Made by a program: the position numbers and the translations under genes. The notes under the pieces were generated by a model. That model worked only from the letters and a program-made list of their open reading frames with translations, did not search any database and was not told the origin of the DNA. From an uncultured Christensenellaceae bacterium (GTDB taxonomy: Bacteria; Bacillota; Clostridia; Christensenellales; UBA1242): a DNA stretch of 59,349 nucleotides. The DNA is taken from contig CAJULT010000004.1 in the NCBI GenBank assembly GCA_910587225.1, positions 1 through 59,349 on the forward strand, read 5' to 3'. Shown piece after piece: positions 6,879 through 14,726 of the stretch (position 1 is its first letter; the number at the start of each line of letters is the position of its first letter).

Positions 6879-6984
6879 TTGCTTGCCGTATAGTTTATAG
6901 TCCGATAGTAGCAATTCCACTTGGCAATAATATTCAAGCCTATTCACTTGCAATATTACTATGTTCTTTTTTATCGCCTTGCGG

Positions 6985-6991
6985 TGCACCA
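6985..6991 (+). other. Candidate right attachment-site core (attR)
   Basis: TGCACCA repeats the last seven bases of tRNA-Leu (1851-1857). It lies at the change from element-like codon use to AT-rich host genes and is followed by an ATTCG/CGAAT inverted repeat. Short cores are normal for serine integrases, but a 7-bp match can occur by chance. Confidence 0.4.
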
Positions 6992-7030
6992 ATTCGGTTT
7001 AAAATTCGAATACTTTGAGGAGGTTATTAC

Positions 7031-7450
7031 ATGACCATAAAAGAAATTTTTGATCAATATTCCCAATATGATTTAAACTATGTAATGTTAAAATGTTTGG
7101 CCGACAATAAAGTTATCATTACTGATTTGCCAACCATTAAAGCACTATATAGTTACGGCAGTCGTAATATAATTCCTACTGAAGAGCGAAATGAAGTTCT
7201 TGCTAAAATCAAAGATATTAAAATTTCCGACTGGGCGAGTCTTTGGAGGTGTTATAAGGCCATTTTTTATCAAACGCGGAAAGTGAAAGCTGTTTTTGCT
7301 AAAAATAATGATATGGAAAATAAAGAATTAACTACATATAGAAATGCTTGTTATTTATGTCGTATTGGTATTTTTGATATATTAAAGCGAGAACACGGAG
7401 CATGGGACATTACTTATGATAAAAACAGGAATATAGAACTTATTTGTTAA
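7031..7450 (+). CDS. Hypothetical protein (139 aa)
   Basis: Unrecognised, likely cytoplasmic and mostly helical protein rich in Tyr, Asn and Lys. A strong GAGGAGG Shine-Dalgarno sequence supports the ATG at 7031. AT-rich codon use marks it as host chromosome, or at least not part of the GC-richer element to its left. It is the first gene after the proposed right end of the element, so before integration it probably followed tRNA-Leu(CAG). No motif, membrane helix or partner gene gives a function. Confidence 0.7.
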   Translation: MTIKEIFDQYSQYDLNYVMLKCLADNKVIITDLPTIKALYSYGSRNIIPTEERNEVLAKIKDIKISDWASLWRCYKAIFYQTRKVKAVFAKNNDMENKELTTYRNACYLCRIGIFDILKREHGAWDITYDKNRNIELIC

Positions 7451-7514
7451 TTTTCTGCTCCCATTTACAAGTCAACAAAAGTAAGATTATATATCAAATC
7501 AAATTGTTTTTACT

Positions 7515-7542
7515 TTGTAAATTTAGTGAAACATGTTATACT
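7515..7542 (+). promoter_or_regulatory. Promoter of the SecB-like gene
   Basis: TTGTAA at 7515-7520, a 16-bp spacer and an extended -10 TGTTATACT ending at 7542. Confidence 0.65.
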
Positions 7543-7591
7543 ACTTATGTTTAAAAGTTGGACGAGAAGTCTATAATTGAAAGGAGAAAAT

Positions 7592-7987
7592 ATGGAAAAG
7601 GTTATTAGAAACATGAATTTTAAACCTCTACTTGAAAGTGTAGAGTACGAAAAGTTGGATGCACCAGCACAAAACTCAACTATTAATATGCGCGTTTGGG
7701 ACGAAATGAAAGTTGAAAGACTTCGCAGCGATGCTGTTAAAGTTATTCTCACCCGCAATGTTGAGCCAGAGCCAAAATGCATTTTTGCACTTAAAGCTGC
7801 AATGAGCATTGAGGTTATTGTAGATCCTAACGAATTTGACGCGCTTGATGACGCTGAGGAATATTTCCGTAATAGTCAAGTAACTCGCGTGCTTGCTAGC
7901 ACAGTTGCAGTGGTAATTTCAAACATTACTCTTCACTCACCTATCGGTGCAATGATTACCGCACCAGTAGGACAATTCCCACAATAA
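7592..7987 (+). CDS. SecB-like chaperone-fold protein (131 aa)
   Basis: The layout resembles SecB: an N-terminal beta-rich domain beginning MNFKPLLESVEYEKL, an acidic mid-section (VDPNEFDALDD), then a helix with the SecB-like end VAVVISNITLHSPIG followed by a TAPV tail near the C-terminus. In proteobacteria SecB is a tetrameric export chaperone. In other phyla SecB-like proteins occur alone or with toxin-antitoxin pairs, and no such pair is adjacent here. I use the ATG at 7592, preceded by AAAGGAG, instead of a TTG at 7577 that overlaps that site. It is monocistronic, with its own promoter and terminator. The assignment is by eye and could be wrong. Confidence 0.6.
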   Translation: MEKVIRNMNFKPLLESVEYEKLDAPAQNSTINMRVWDEMKVERLRSDAVKVILTRNVEPEPKCIFALKAAMSIEVIVDPNEFDALDDAEEYFRNSQVTRVLASTVAVVISNITLHSPIGAMITAPVGQFPQ

Positions 7988-7994
7988 AAATTGA

Positions 7995-8018
7995 CCTTGC
8001 CTTAGCGCAAGGTTTTTT
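7995..8018 (+). terminator. Rho-independent terminator
   Basis: CCTTGC-CTTAGC-GCAAGG followed by six Ts, right after the SecB-like gene. Confidence 0.85.
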
Positions 8019-8045
8019 CATGCAAAAAATGACAAAAGTTTGATC

Positions 8046-8074
8046 TTGACAGCCAGCTACATATGTGATATACT
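8046..8074 (+). promoter_or_regulatory. Sigma-A-type promoter of the 173-aa gene
   Basis: TTGACA at 8046-8051, a 17-bp spacer and TATACT at 8069-8074, preceded by TGTG (extended -10). Confidence 0.85.
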
Positions 8075-8092
8075 GCGGGCAAGGAGATAACC

Positions 8093-8614
8093 ATGAAAAA
8101 ACCAGAAGGAAGAATTATAAGACTTATTACTGCAAAGTATGAAAAATTTTTATACTGCGGCACTGAACCTGCAATATCACACTCTACTTATGTTTCTATG
8201 CCCTACAAAATCCCAAACAATCTCAGTTTAGATGAAACATGCAAAATGATTTCATATATAATGAAAAAGACAGCAATTAAAAATGGCACTACCAAAGATG
8301 AAAAGAAGACTACCATGCTTGCAACTGAAGAATTTAAAAAATTTGGTTTTGAAGAACTACATTCACAAGATTTTGGTTATCACGAAACCAGTCAATCTTC
8401 CGCATATTGCTATTTTCTAATTCCTTCCTATAAACGGCTTGAAATAAAAAGCATTAATGGAGTGGTAGACCTTATTACTTGTGCTGGCGATCCTAAGATA
8501 TTCAAAAAGTCACCTCTTGGGAAGAGATACTTTGAGTGGAATGATCCGAGTGTTTCACAAAACGAATTCAAAGCGCTTTGCGAAAAAGCAAAAGCTGAAA
8601 ATGAAGACAACTAA
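8093..8614 (+). CDS. Hypothetical protein (173 aa)
   Basis: Unrecognised soluble protein. The start has AAGGAG at 8081-8086 and a good promoter just upstream. The first 40 residues are beta-prone with a YCGTEP motif. The middle is Lys-rich and helical, and the end is acidic (KAKAENEDN). There is no membrane segment or signal peptide. It forms a single-gene unit bounded by a strong bidirectional terminator that it shares with the convergent lemA gene. Confidence 0.75.
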   Translation: MKKPEGRIIRLITAKYEKFLYCGTEPAISHSTYVSMPYKIPNNLSLDETCKMISYIMKKTAIKNGTTKDEKKTTMLATEEFKKFGFEELHSQDFGYHETSQSSAYCYFLIPSYKRLEIKSINGVVDLITCAGDPKIFKKSPLGKRYFEWNDPSVSQNEFKALCEKAKAENEDN

Positions 8615-8643
8615 AAAGACTTGCCGTTTGGCAAGCCTTTTTT
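8613..8643. terminator. Bidirectional terminator between convergent genes
   Basis: CTTGCC-GTTT-GGCAAG with an A run before and a T run after, serving the 173-aa gene and lemA. Confidence 0.85.
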
Positions 8644-8645
8644 AA

Positions 8646-9221
8646 TTAAAATTGAACTCTAACATTTTCGCGTTCTTCTGGCGCAGAAACTTCAAACAAG
8701 TTACGCTTTTCGAATTTGAACCATTTTGCAATGATTGAACTTGGGAATAGTTCTACTTTGTTATTGTAGATTTTAACAGTTCCGTTATAATACTTTCTAG
8801 CGGAAGTGATTTCCCCCTCAACTTGATTAAGAGTTTTCATAAGGCTTGAAAACTGACCATCTGCTTTAAGCTGTGGATAATTTTCAGTAACTTTGTAAAG
8901 TCTGCCAAGGGTTTGAGTTAATGCGTTCTCATTCTTAACTCTATCATCAGTATTTTTAGAATCAAGGCAGGCACTTCTTGCTTTCATTACATTTGTTAGT
9001 GTTTCGCTTTCATGTTTTGCGTAACCCTTTACAGTTTCAACTAAGTTTGGAATAAGGTCATATCTCTTTTTAAGATATACGTCCATAGTTGAAAAAGCCT
9101 CTTCAACATCATTTTTCTTTTTGACAAATCCATTACGCGAAGCAATAACCCAGATACCGAAAATTAAAGCGATACCAAGAATAACACCTAGCGCAATCAA
9201 ACAAATTTCAAGTGTTCCCAT
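8646..9221 (-). CDS. lemA: LemA-family membrane protein
   Basis: 191 aa. One N-terminal membrane helix at about 4-26 is followed by a long helical domain with the LemA signature KRYDLIPNLVETVKGYAKHE at about 52-71 and a later YPQLKA motif. LemA proteins are anchored by the N-terminal helix with the helical bundle outside the membrane; their biochemical role is poorly defined. I chose the ATG at 9219-9221, preceded by AAGGAGG, over one 33 bases upstream. It appears to be a single gene and does not have the TPM-domain partner that often follows lemA. Confidence 0.92.
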   Translation of the reverse strand: MGTLEICLIALGVILGIALIFGIWVIASRNGFVKKKNDVEEAFSTMDVYLKKRYDLIPNLVETVKGYAKHESETLTNVMKARSACLDSKNTDDRVKNENALTQTLGRLYKVTENYPQLKADGQFSSLMKTLNQVEGEITSARKYYNGTVKIYNNKVELFPSSIIAKWFKFEKRNLFEVSAPEERENVRVQF

Positions 9222-9293
9222 ATTTTTCTCCTCCTTATAAATATATGTTAACACTTTTGTAGTTATTATGTCAAATAAAAGTTAAATAATAAA

Positions 9294-9317
9294 TAAAAAC
9301 AGCTTTCCCCTGTTTTT
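9294..9317 (-). terminator. Weak terminator after tilS
   Basis: AACAG/CTGTT hairpin (9298-9302 with 9310-9314) followed on the minus strand by an A/T-rich tract with a T run. The stem is only 5 bp. Confidence 0.5.
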
Positions 9318-10644
9318 AACGCTTAACCTCGATTAAATATGCCGTAGGCACATCTTCAACTTTTACTTTGTCAGAAATTTCAATTCCCGCAATCGCCAAA
9401 ATATCATTTCCGTCAGCAAGTACTGGGATTACCCCTCTTTGCCTAAGTGGAACTTTTTTATCAATTAGGTAACTTTTAAGTTTTTTAGTTCCGCCGCCAA
9501 ACTTGGTAAACACATCACCGTCCTGTCTAAAACGCCATACTGCCGTCTTTGGCACCTTTCGCCAATCGATAAGAAGTTGTCCTTCTTTTACGTTAAAGTC
9601 TTTAACCCTCTTAACGCTTACCTTACCAAAACCATCTACATCAAATTCGCCACACTTTAAAGGTTGATTTAATTCTGTGCTTTCCTGTTTGCGATTTGAA
9701 ATGGTGATATAATCATATTCTTTAAATACAATCGCCTCGAAAGGAAGATATAATCTGCTTCCGTTTTCGCCGGACAAAGCAAGTTCTTTTATAGCCAAGA
9801 TATGTTTTCGTTCTATATCACAATTAATGCCTATTGCTTTAACAGCTTTAAAAATAATTCTACTTACTACTGCATTTGGATACAGGAAATAACTATTTGG
9901 TATACGTACAAGCTTATCTTCTACCATCATCGCATCAGCATAAATTTGCGAGCGAATATATTCATCATCCTCAACTATCGCTTGTCCAAAGCTAGCAATA
10001 GCGCCTACCGCATTAGGCCAACGCTTTGAAATTTCATTTGTAAGAAGGCTACGGACAAAGTTTCTATTGTAACTTGTATCTTTATTTGTATAGTCATCTA
10101 CATATTCAATTTGGTTAGATTTGATATAATCCATAATCTCTTCTTTAGAGGTAGAAAGCAAAGGTCTGATGTATACGCCGTCACGGATAGGATCCATGCC
10201 CTTCGCTCCGCTCACCCCAGAGCCTCTAAAAATATGCATGAGAATTGTTTCTGCCTGGTCAAGAGTGTGATGAGCAAGCGCGATTTTATCAACAACGCCT
10301 TTTTTAATGAGGGAAGCGAAAACGCCATATCTTGCCTCTCTTGCCGCAGTTTCCAAACTTAAAGATTTCTCCTTCGCAATTTTTGGCGCGTCAATGCGAA
10401 ACTTATAAAAACGCACTCCCATTTCACGTGCCTTCTCTCTAACAAAGTCCGCATCCATATAACTATTTTCTCTAATGCCATGATCAACATGAATTGCGAC
10501 TATTTCAATATCAAGTTCCTCTGCCATGCCATGCAAAAAGTGTAAAAGAGCCATACTATCGCTTCCACCGCTGACGCCAACTCCGATAATATCTCCTCTT
10601 TTAATCATACCTGTTTTTAACATAAATTCTTTAGCGCTATCCAT
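9316..10644 (-). CDS. tilS: tRNA(Ile)-lysidine synthetase
   Basis: 442 aa. It modifies C34 of the CAU-anticodon tRNA-Ile to lysidine using ATP, so that the tRNA reads AUA rather than AUG. The PP-loop SGGSDS lies at 25-30 and the N-terminal ATPase domain extends to about 200 with HVDHGIR and AHHTLDQAE elements. The C-terminal half has the TilS substrate-binding region ending in a FTKFGGGTKKLKSYLID-type domain. The chosen start (10642-10644) has GGAG upstream and lies after the promoter -10; an ATG at 10677 would lie upstream of the expected transcription start. It is an essential gene in most bacteria. Confidence 0.95.
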   Translation of the reverse strand: MDSAKEFMLKTGMIKRGDIIGVGVSGGSDSMALLHFLHGMAEELDIEIVAIHVDHGIRENSYMDADFVREKAREMGVRFYKFRIDAPKIAKEKSLSLETAAREARYGVFASLIKKGVVDKIALAHHTLDQAETILMHIFRGSGVSGAKGMDPIRDGVYIRPLLSTSKEEIMDYIKSNQIEYVDDYTNKDTSYNRNFVRSLLTNEISKRWPNAVGAIASFGQAIVEDDEYIRSQIYADAMMVEDKLVRIPNSYFLYPNAVVSRIIFKAVKAIGINCDIERKHILAIKELALSGENGSRLYLPFEAIVFKEYDYITISNRKQESTELNQPLKCGEFDVDGFGKVSVKRVKDFNVKEGQLLIDWRKVPKTAVWRFRQDGDVFTKFGGGTKKLKSYLIDKKVPLRQRGVIPVLADGNDILAIAGIEISDKVKVEDVPTAYLIEVKR

Positions 10645-10665
10645 AAATTTCTCCGTTCGCGATTT

Positions 10666-10694
10666 ATTATACACCAATTCAATCGCAACTGCAA
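10666..10694 (-). promoter_or_regulatory. Promoter of tilS
   Basis: On the minus strand TTGCAG (10689-10694), a 17-bp spacer and TATAAT (10666-10671). Confidence 0.7.
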
Positions 10695-10881
10695 GAGCAA
10701 ATTTAAATAAATCATCATTAATTTTTATTTTTTTAATAGAAAAAATGTTTTCTTTATAAAATTTCTACTAATTTTGTCTTTTTTAGTTGAAAAAAGTCTA
10801 AATTTAATTTTTAGACGCTATTTTTGAGTACTTAAAAAATTTTAAATGGCAATAGTATACAATTAAGAAAGGAGGCAAGAA

Positions 10882-11082
10882 ATGGTTGGTGATCAAATCA
10901 AATTTTTAAGGACTGAAAATAAACTTTCGCAAGAAGCTTTGGCAAAACGCATTAAGTCTAACCAAAAGCAGATAAGCAAGTGGGAACGCAATCAAATTGA
11001 GCCTAACATTGATGCACTTACACGGCTTGCTGATTATTTTGAAGTTTCAGTCGACTATCTTATTGGACGAGTTAAATATTAA
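10882..11082 (+). CDS. XRE-family helix-turn-helix regulator (66 aa)
   Basis: Consists only of a Cro/CI-type DNA-binding domain: IKFLRTENKLSQEALAKRI, then the recognition helix NQKQISKWERN, then a third helical part with YFEVSVDYLIG. AAAGGAGG supports the start. The upstream gap holds the inverted repeat GTCTAAA ... TTTAGAC at about 10796-10816, a possible operator. It lies between divergent tilS and the yycJ/walJ gene, but the latter has its own promoter. Its target is unknown. Confidence 0.9.
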   Translation: MVGDQIKFLRTENKLSQEALAKRIKSNQKQISKWERNQIEPNIDALTRLADYFEVSVDYLIGRVKY

Positions 11083-11123
11083 AATCTAGTTTTTAAATTT
11101 CGCTTTCAAATATTGACAAATTG

Positions 11124-11132
11124 TGATATAAT
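11124..11132 (+). promoter_or_regulatory. Extended -10 placed for a leaderless transcript (yycJ/walJ)
   Basis: TGATATAAT, i.e. TGn followed by TATAAT (11127-11132). Exactly 6 nt separate it from the ATG at 11139, so the start of transcription should fall on the A of the start codon. A TTGACA lies only 8 bp upstream of the -10, too close to be its -35. Confidence 0.6.
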
Positions 11133-11138
11133 TTGAGC

Positions 11139-11921
11139 ATGCGAGTTATAAACCTGTCCTCAGGAAGTGAGGGCAACATAACATTTCTAGAATGCGATGG
11201 CGTTAAGGTGCTTATTGATGCCGGACTTTCTTGTATGCAAATTTGCAAACGCTTGAAAGTACTGGACGTTAACCCAAGCGAACTTGACGCTGTTTTTTTG
11301 ACGCATGAACATATTGATCATGTTAAAGGGGCGGACATTCTTTCGGGGCAATATAACATCCCCGTTTTCGCACATGAAAAAGTTTGGATGAGTTATGACG
11401 GAAAAGCAAAGAGAATAAGCTCGCTTAACCGCAAAGCTTTTTCTGACAACTTTAACTTTAAAAATTTAGAAGTTCAACCGATAGAAATTCCACATGATGT
11501 TGTTTGTTTTGGATATAGTTTTTTAAATAATGGTAAAAAGATAAGTATTTTGACAGATTTGGGACATACTAATGACAGAATACTCACAAGTGTTTCTAAT
11601 AGTCAGCTTATTTATCTAGAAGCAAATTATGATCGCGCTATGCTTATGAGCGGCACTAAATATCCTCTTTCTCTTAAAATGAGAATTGATGGGCCAAATG
11701 GCCACCTCTCAAATGACGCTAGTGCGCAGGCAGCAGACTTTCTCGTTCGCACAGGGACAAGGCAGATTATCCTATCTCACCTTAGTAAAGAAAACAATCG
11801 CCCTGAGCTTGCCTATAACCATGTTTGCAGAAAACTATTGCAAAATGGTATTGAGGAAGGAAGGGATGTCAAAATTGACGTAGCGACAACCGAAATAGGA
11901 GCAATGTTTAGATTAAAGTAG
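11139..11921 (+). CDS. walJ: YycJ/WalJ-type metallo-beta-lactamase-fold hydrolase
   Basis: 260 aa. The metal-binding motif THEHIDH at 55-61 follows an N-terminal RVINLSSGSEGN typical of YycJ. Later Asp and His residues (ILTDLGH, LSHLSKENN) complete the di-metal site. The family is predicted to act as a nuclease, and in Bacillus the gene lies in the walRKHIJ-htrC cluster. Here it is followed after 16 bp by an HtrA-like protease, keeping the J-htrC part of that order, but walR and walK are not present. No Shine-Dalgarno sequence precedes the ATG, and the promoter geometry suggests a leaderless mRNA. Confidence 0.88.
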   Translation: MRVINLSSGSEGNITFLECDGVKVLIDAGLSCMQICKRLKVLDVNPSELDAVFLTHEHIDHVKGADILSGQYNIPVFAHEKVWMSYDGKAKRISSLNRKAFSDNFNFKNLEVQPIEIPHDVVCFGYSFLNNGKKISILTDLGHTNDRILTSVSNSQLIYLEANYDRAMLMSGTKYPLSLKMRIDGPNGHLSNDASAQAADFLVRTGTRQIILSHLSKENNRPELAYNHVCRKLLQNGIEEGRDVKIDVATTEIGAMFRLK

Positions 11922-11937
11922 CTGACAAGGAGGAAAA

Positions 11938-12957
11938 ATGAAACGTCACCTTTTAGCTATTTTTTTGTTGCCAACTCTCGCTTGCGGTGGTTGTCTTTTT
12001 AAAGATAACTCTACCCAAAAACCAGATTTGTCCGTTGACATGACCGTGCGAGAAGTTTCGCTTAGTAATATGGATGAAATTGAAATGCTTGACAAAGCCC
12101 GAAGCGCTGTTGTGGGCATTAGTATGGATGTTACTGGCGGATATGTTATCGGCTCGGGCGTCGCTATGGCTGAGGGCGGCTATATCTTAACTAATAACCA
12201 CGTAATTGAAGAAGGCGGAAATATTACCCTCTATTATGCAGACAAAACAACGGGAAGCGGAAAAGTACTTTGGAAAGATGCTGGGCTAGACCTTGCAATT
12301 TTGAAGTCTTCACGTAATATTCCGTACTTGCGTGCAGGCAACTCGCAGGAACTTAAAGTTGGACAGACCGTTTTCGCTATGGGGACTCCCCTAACCTTGC
12401 AGTTTAAACATACGGTAACCAAAGGTATTGTAAGCGCGCTTGGCAGAACGCTTGAAGTTGATGGCAATAATGGCAGCAACTTCCTTCAAAGTTTAGTTCA
12501 ACATGACGCAAGTATTAACCCGGGAAACAGCGGCGGGCCTTTGATAAATACCGATGGAGAAGTTGTGGGAATTAACACCTTAAAGGCAAGCGAGGGCGAA
12601 GGACTTGGCTTTGCCAGTCCTATTGAAGTAGGGAAAGCTGCAATTGAGCGAATTTCAGAAAACGAAAACTATAAAACCGCTTATCTAGGACTATTTGGCT
12701 TTGATAGTGAAATAGCGAAGGTGTATGGTGAAAGCTTAAACGAGGACGGCGTTTATGTAATAAGCACAACTGGACCAGCCGAGGAAGCGGGACTTAAAAA
12801 AGGCGATTTGGTTACTAAATTTGGGGAAAAAGAAATTCGATCAATGCTCGACCTAAAGCTTGCACTGTTTGATTATAACAATGGTGACAGCGTTGAAATT
12901 GAATATCTTAGAAATGGCAAAATCATGCTTGGTCAGGTAACTTTATCGCAAAAATAA
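11938..12957 (+). CDS. HtrA/DegP-like S1C serine protease, probable lipoprotein
   Basis: 339 aa. The N-terminus is a short signal peptide ending in LACGGC, with Cys16 or Cys19 as the likely lipidated residue; neither site is a perfect lipobox. The trypsin-like catalytic triad is His88 (NNHVI), Asp118 (GLDLAIL) and Ser198 (NPGNSGGP). A single PDZ domain covers about 240-330 (GPAEEAGLKKGD). HtrA proteins degrade or refold damaged exported proteins at the cell surface. AAGGAGG precedes the ATG 16 bp after walJ, so the two form an operon closed by a terminator. Confidence 0.93.
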   Translation: MKRHLLAIFLLPTLACGGCLFKDNSTQKPDLSVDMTVREVSLSNMDEIEMLDKARSAVVGISMDVTGGYVIGSGVAMAEGGYILTNNHVIEEGGNITLYYADKTTGSGKVLWKDAGLDLAILKSSRNIPYLRAGNSQELKVGQTVFAMGTPLTLQFKHTVTKGIVSALGRTLEVDGNNGSNFLQSLVQHDASINPGNSGGPLINTDGEVVGINTLKASEGEGLGFASPIEVGKAAIERISENENYKTAYLGLFGFDSEIAKVYGESLNEDGVYVISTTGPAEEAGLKKGDLVTKFGEKEIRSMLDLKLALFDYNNGDSVEIEYLRNGKIMLGQVTLSQK

Positions 12958-12973
12958 GGTAAAAATTATAGAA

Positions 12974-13010
12974 ATTTGGTCGAAATTAAACATTTTGACC
13001 AATTTTTTTG
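12974..13010 (+). terminator. Terminator of the walJ-htrA operon
   Basis: TTGGTC (12976-12981) pairs with GACCAA (12997-13002), followed by a T run. Confidence 0.75.
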
Positions 13011-13020
13011 TTTTACCCCC

Positions 13021-13049
13021 TTGAAATTGCATATAATATGTGGTAAAAT
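13021..13049 (+). promoter_or_regulatory. Promoter of the 534-aa gene
   Basis: TTGAAA at 13021-13026, a 17-bp spacer and an extended -10 TGGTAAAAT ending at 13049. Confidence 0.75.
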
Positions 13050-13076
13050 AGTCACAAACAAAGGGGGCTACATAAT

Positions 13077-14681
13077 ATGGAAAAATTAAACGCTTTACAA
13101 ATTATGGCTAAATATCTTCGTGAAGGTGACACGGAGTCTTTGAAAAATAATGTTATCGCTGCGCTTCAACACGGAGGCTATGACGCTAATCTTCTAACTA
13201 GCAACTGCATGACAAGTTTTCTTGCTTTCAACGATATGCCAGTTCTTGACAAAAACCCTGAGGGCGAAAGTTTGGTTTCATGGCTTACCGAAAAAGCTAC
13301 TGCTGGTGCTAATAGAAATATAAGTCAAGCGAATTTTGACAAGCGTGTTGAAACAGCTCGAAAAGATGTCAGGATTTTGAAAGATGTTGCAAAGGTTTTA
13401 GCTTGGTATAAAGATTATACTACAAACGAAAAGCAGAAGGGATGCATCGAGAAAGTTTTAACAAATCTTCCAGAAAAAGAAGTAGACCCTATTGCCGCGC
13501 TTATGACAGTAGCGCTCACCTACAAAGCAACTTATCCAGAAGATGTTGCTGGCGCAATTGAATTTGAGAAAACCTTAGAGCCATTTGTAATTGCATTTAC
13601 AGATAGAGATAAATTTAAGTACACTGTTAACAGTGCCAAAGCAAAAGGAAACGATTATCAATATTACTCACACCATGCAAGATATGATGTTCGCAATATG
13701 CTTGGCAAGACAATCGGAAAGGAAAATGCTGATGAACTTTTACACGACATTGCAATCAATGCAGTAATTAGCCAATTCACCGAGCAAGAAGAATGGAACA
13801 TCGCTCTTAGCACTGATCCTCAAAATGGTATGCAATTTATTGATGAAAAGGGCGAAACAAAATATCTCTTCCCTGCTAAGTCAAATGCATCCGCAAATTC
13901 ATCTTTTGAAAGTTTGCTCAAAAACGGGACTGCTGCAGAACTTTTAGCAGCATTTGAAAAAATTACAGATTCTATTAACAAAACTTCTTCAATCTCAAGC
14001 CCAGAAAATGCTCTCAAAATGCTTACAAGAATGGTTATGCTTTGCGACAACCTTGAAATTGATAATGAAAAACTAGCTTGCGCAATCGCAGATCCACTCG
14101 TTGATATTCTCAGCACTTTTGAGCGTACTTCTAGCGGAAAAGAAACAATTAGAAAAATCGTAGACGACTCAATGGGTTATGCAAATCAAATTGCAGCTCC
14201 TAAGAAATCAGTCGAAGCAGATTCACAACCTATATTCATTGACAACACTGAAGAAGATCAGTTTATAATGCTAGAAGAAGTACCACAGGTTGTTGAAAAG
14301 AAAGCCCCTCCTAAAAAGAACACCGAGAAAAAGATTTCTGAAGCTGAGGCAATGCTTAAAAAAGAAGATGCAATGTTAAACCTTCTTAGAAGAAGGTTGA
14401 TAAGGGTAAGAACTACACTTGAAGGTATGTACGATGAAAATAATACAGAGCTTGGCAACTTCATGTCAGTTTTGCGTTATAAAGGTGAAGCAATAATTCA
14501 CAATCAACCTATAAACAGCAAGTATGGCGAATTAATATCACAATATTATAAGCTAATCAGTCTTAAAAACCCACCTTCTGGAGATAAATTTGACAAACGC
14601 GTTGAAAAAATATATATAACGGGAATCGAAAAAGTTCAATCTTCTACTGAAAACGCAACTTCTGATGATGAGGATAAATAA
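13077..14681 (+). CDS. Unknown largely helical protein (534 aa)
   Basis: No family recognised. The start has AAAGGGGG upstream and a good promoter. The sequence is mainly alpha-helical. An N-terminal domain (about 1-370) has short repeats of hydrophobic helices without a visible catalytic motif. A charged linker around 375-425 is rich in Glu, Pro and Lys. A basic helical block follows (about 425-470, LLRRRLIRVRTTLEGMY), and the tail is acidic. There is no signal peptide or membrane helix. It is a single-gene unit between two terminators. A scaffold or a nucleic-acid-associated protein would fit the basic block, but that is a guess. Confidence 0.8.
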   Translation: MEKLNALQIMAKYLREGDTESLKNNVIAALQHGGYDANLLTSNCMTSFLAFNDMPVLDKNPEGESLVSWLTEKATAGANRNISQANFDKRVETARKDVRILKDVAKVLAWYKDYTTNEKQKGCIEKVLTNLPEKEVDPIAALMTVALTYKATYPEDVAGAIEFEKTLEPFVIAFTDRDKFKYTVNSAKAKGNDYQYYSHHARYDVRNMLGKTIGKENADELLHDIAINAVISQFTEQEEWNIALSTDPQNGMQFIDEKGETKYLFPAKSNASANSSFESLLKNGTAAELLAAFEKITDSINKTSSISSPENALKMLTRMVMLCDNLEIDNEKLACAIADPLVDILSTFERTSSGKETIRKIVDDSMGYANQIAAPKKSVEADSQPIFIDNTEEDQFIMLEEVPQVVEKKAPPKKNTEKKISEAEAMLKKEDAMLNLLRRRLIRVRTTLEGMYDENNTELGNFMSVLRYKGEAIIHNQPINSKYGELISQYYKLISLKNPPSGDKFDKRVEKIYITGIEKVQSSTENATSDDEDK

Positions 14682-14692
14682 ACCGATTTAAT

Positions 14693-14720
14693 AAAAAAGA
14701 CCTTGAAAAAGGTCTTTTTT
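14693..14720. terminator. Bidirectional terminator between convergent genes
   Basis: AAAAAAGACC-TTGAAAAA-GGTCTTTTTT, shared by the 534-aa gene and metG. Confidence 0.85.
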
Positions 14721-14726
14721 GTTTCA

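Larger units (their letters stand above)
1851..6991. mobile_element. Small serine-recombinase integrative element inserted at the 3' end of tRNA-Leu
   Basis: The left end is the tRNA 3' end and the first gene inside is the integrase. The right end is placed at a second TGCACCA (6985-6991), the only nearby copy of the tRNA 3' heptamer. Inside, genes use many more GCC, CGC and GGC codons than the host genes that start at 7031, which suggests transfer. The cargo comprises TetR, an Acg-like oxidoreductase, a zinc ribbon, a sigma-like protein and small ORFs. No relaxase, coupling protein or secretion genes are present, so by itself it is not conjugative. At about 5.1 kb it may be mobilised in trans, or be a decayed remnant. 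The right boundary is the uncertain part. Confidence 0.7.

Noticed and set aside
11113..11132. TTGACA and TATAAT before walJ as a normal -35/-10 pair
   Set aside because: The spacer is only 8 bp. The -10 more likely works as an extended -10 (TGATATAAT) with a weak upstream -35.
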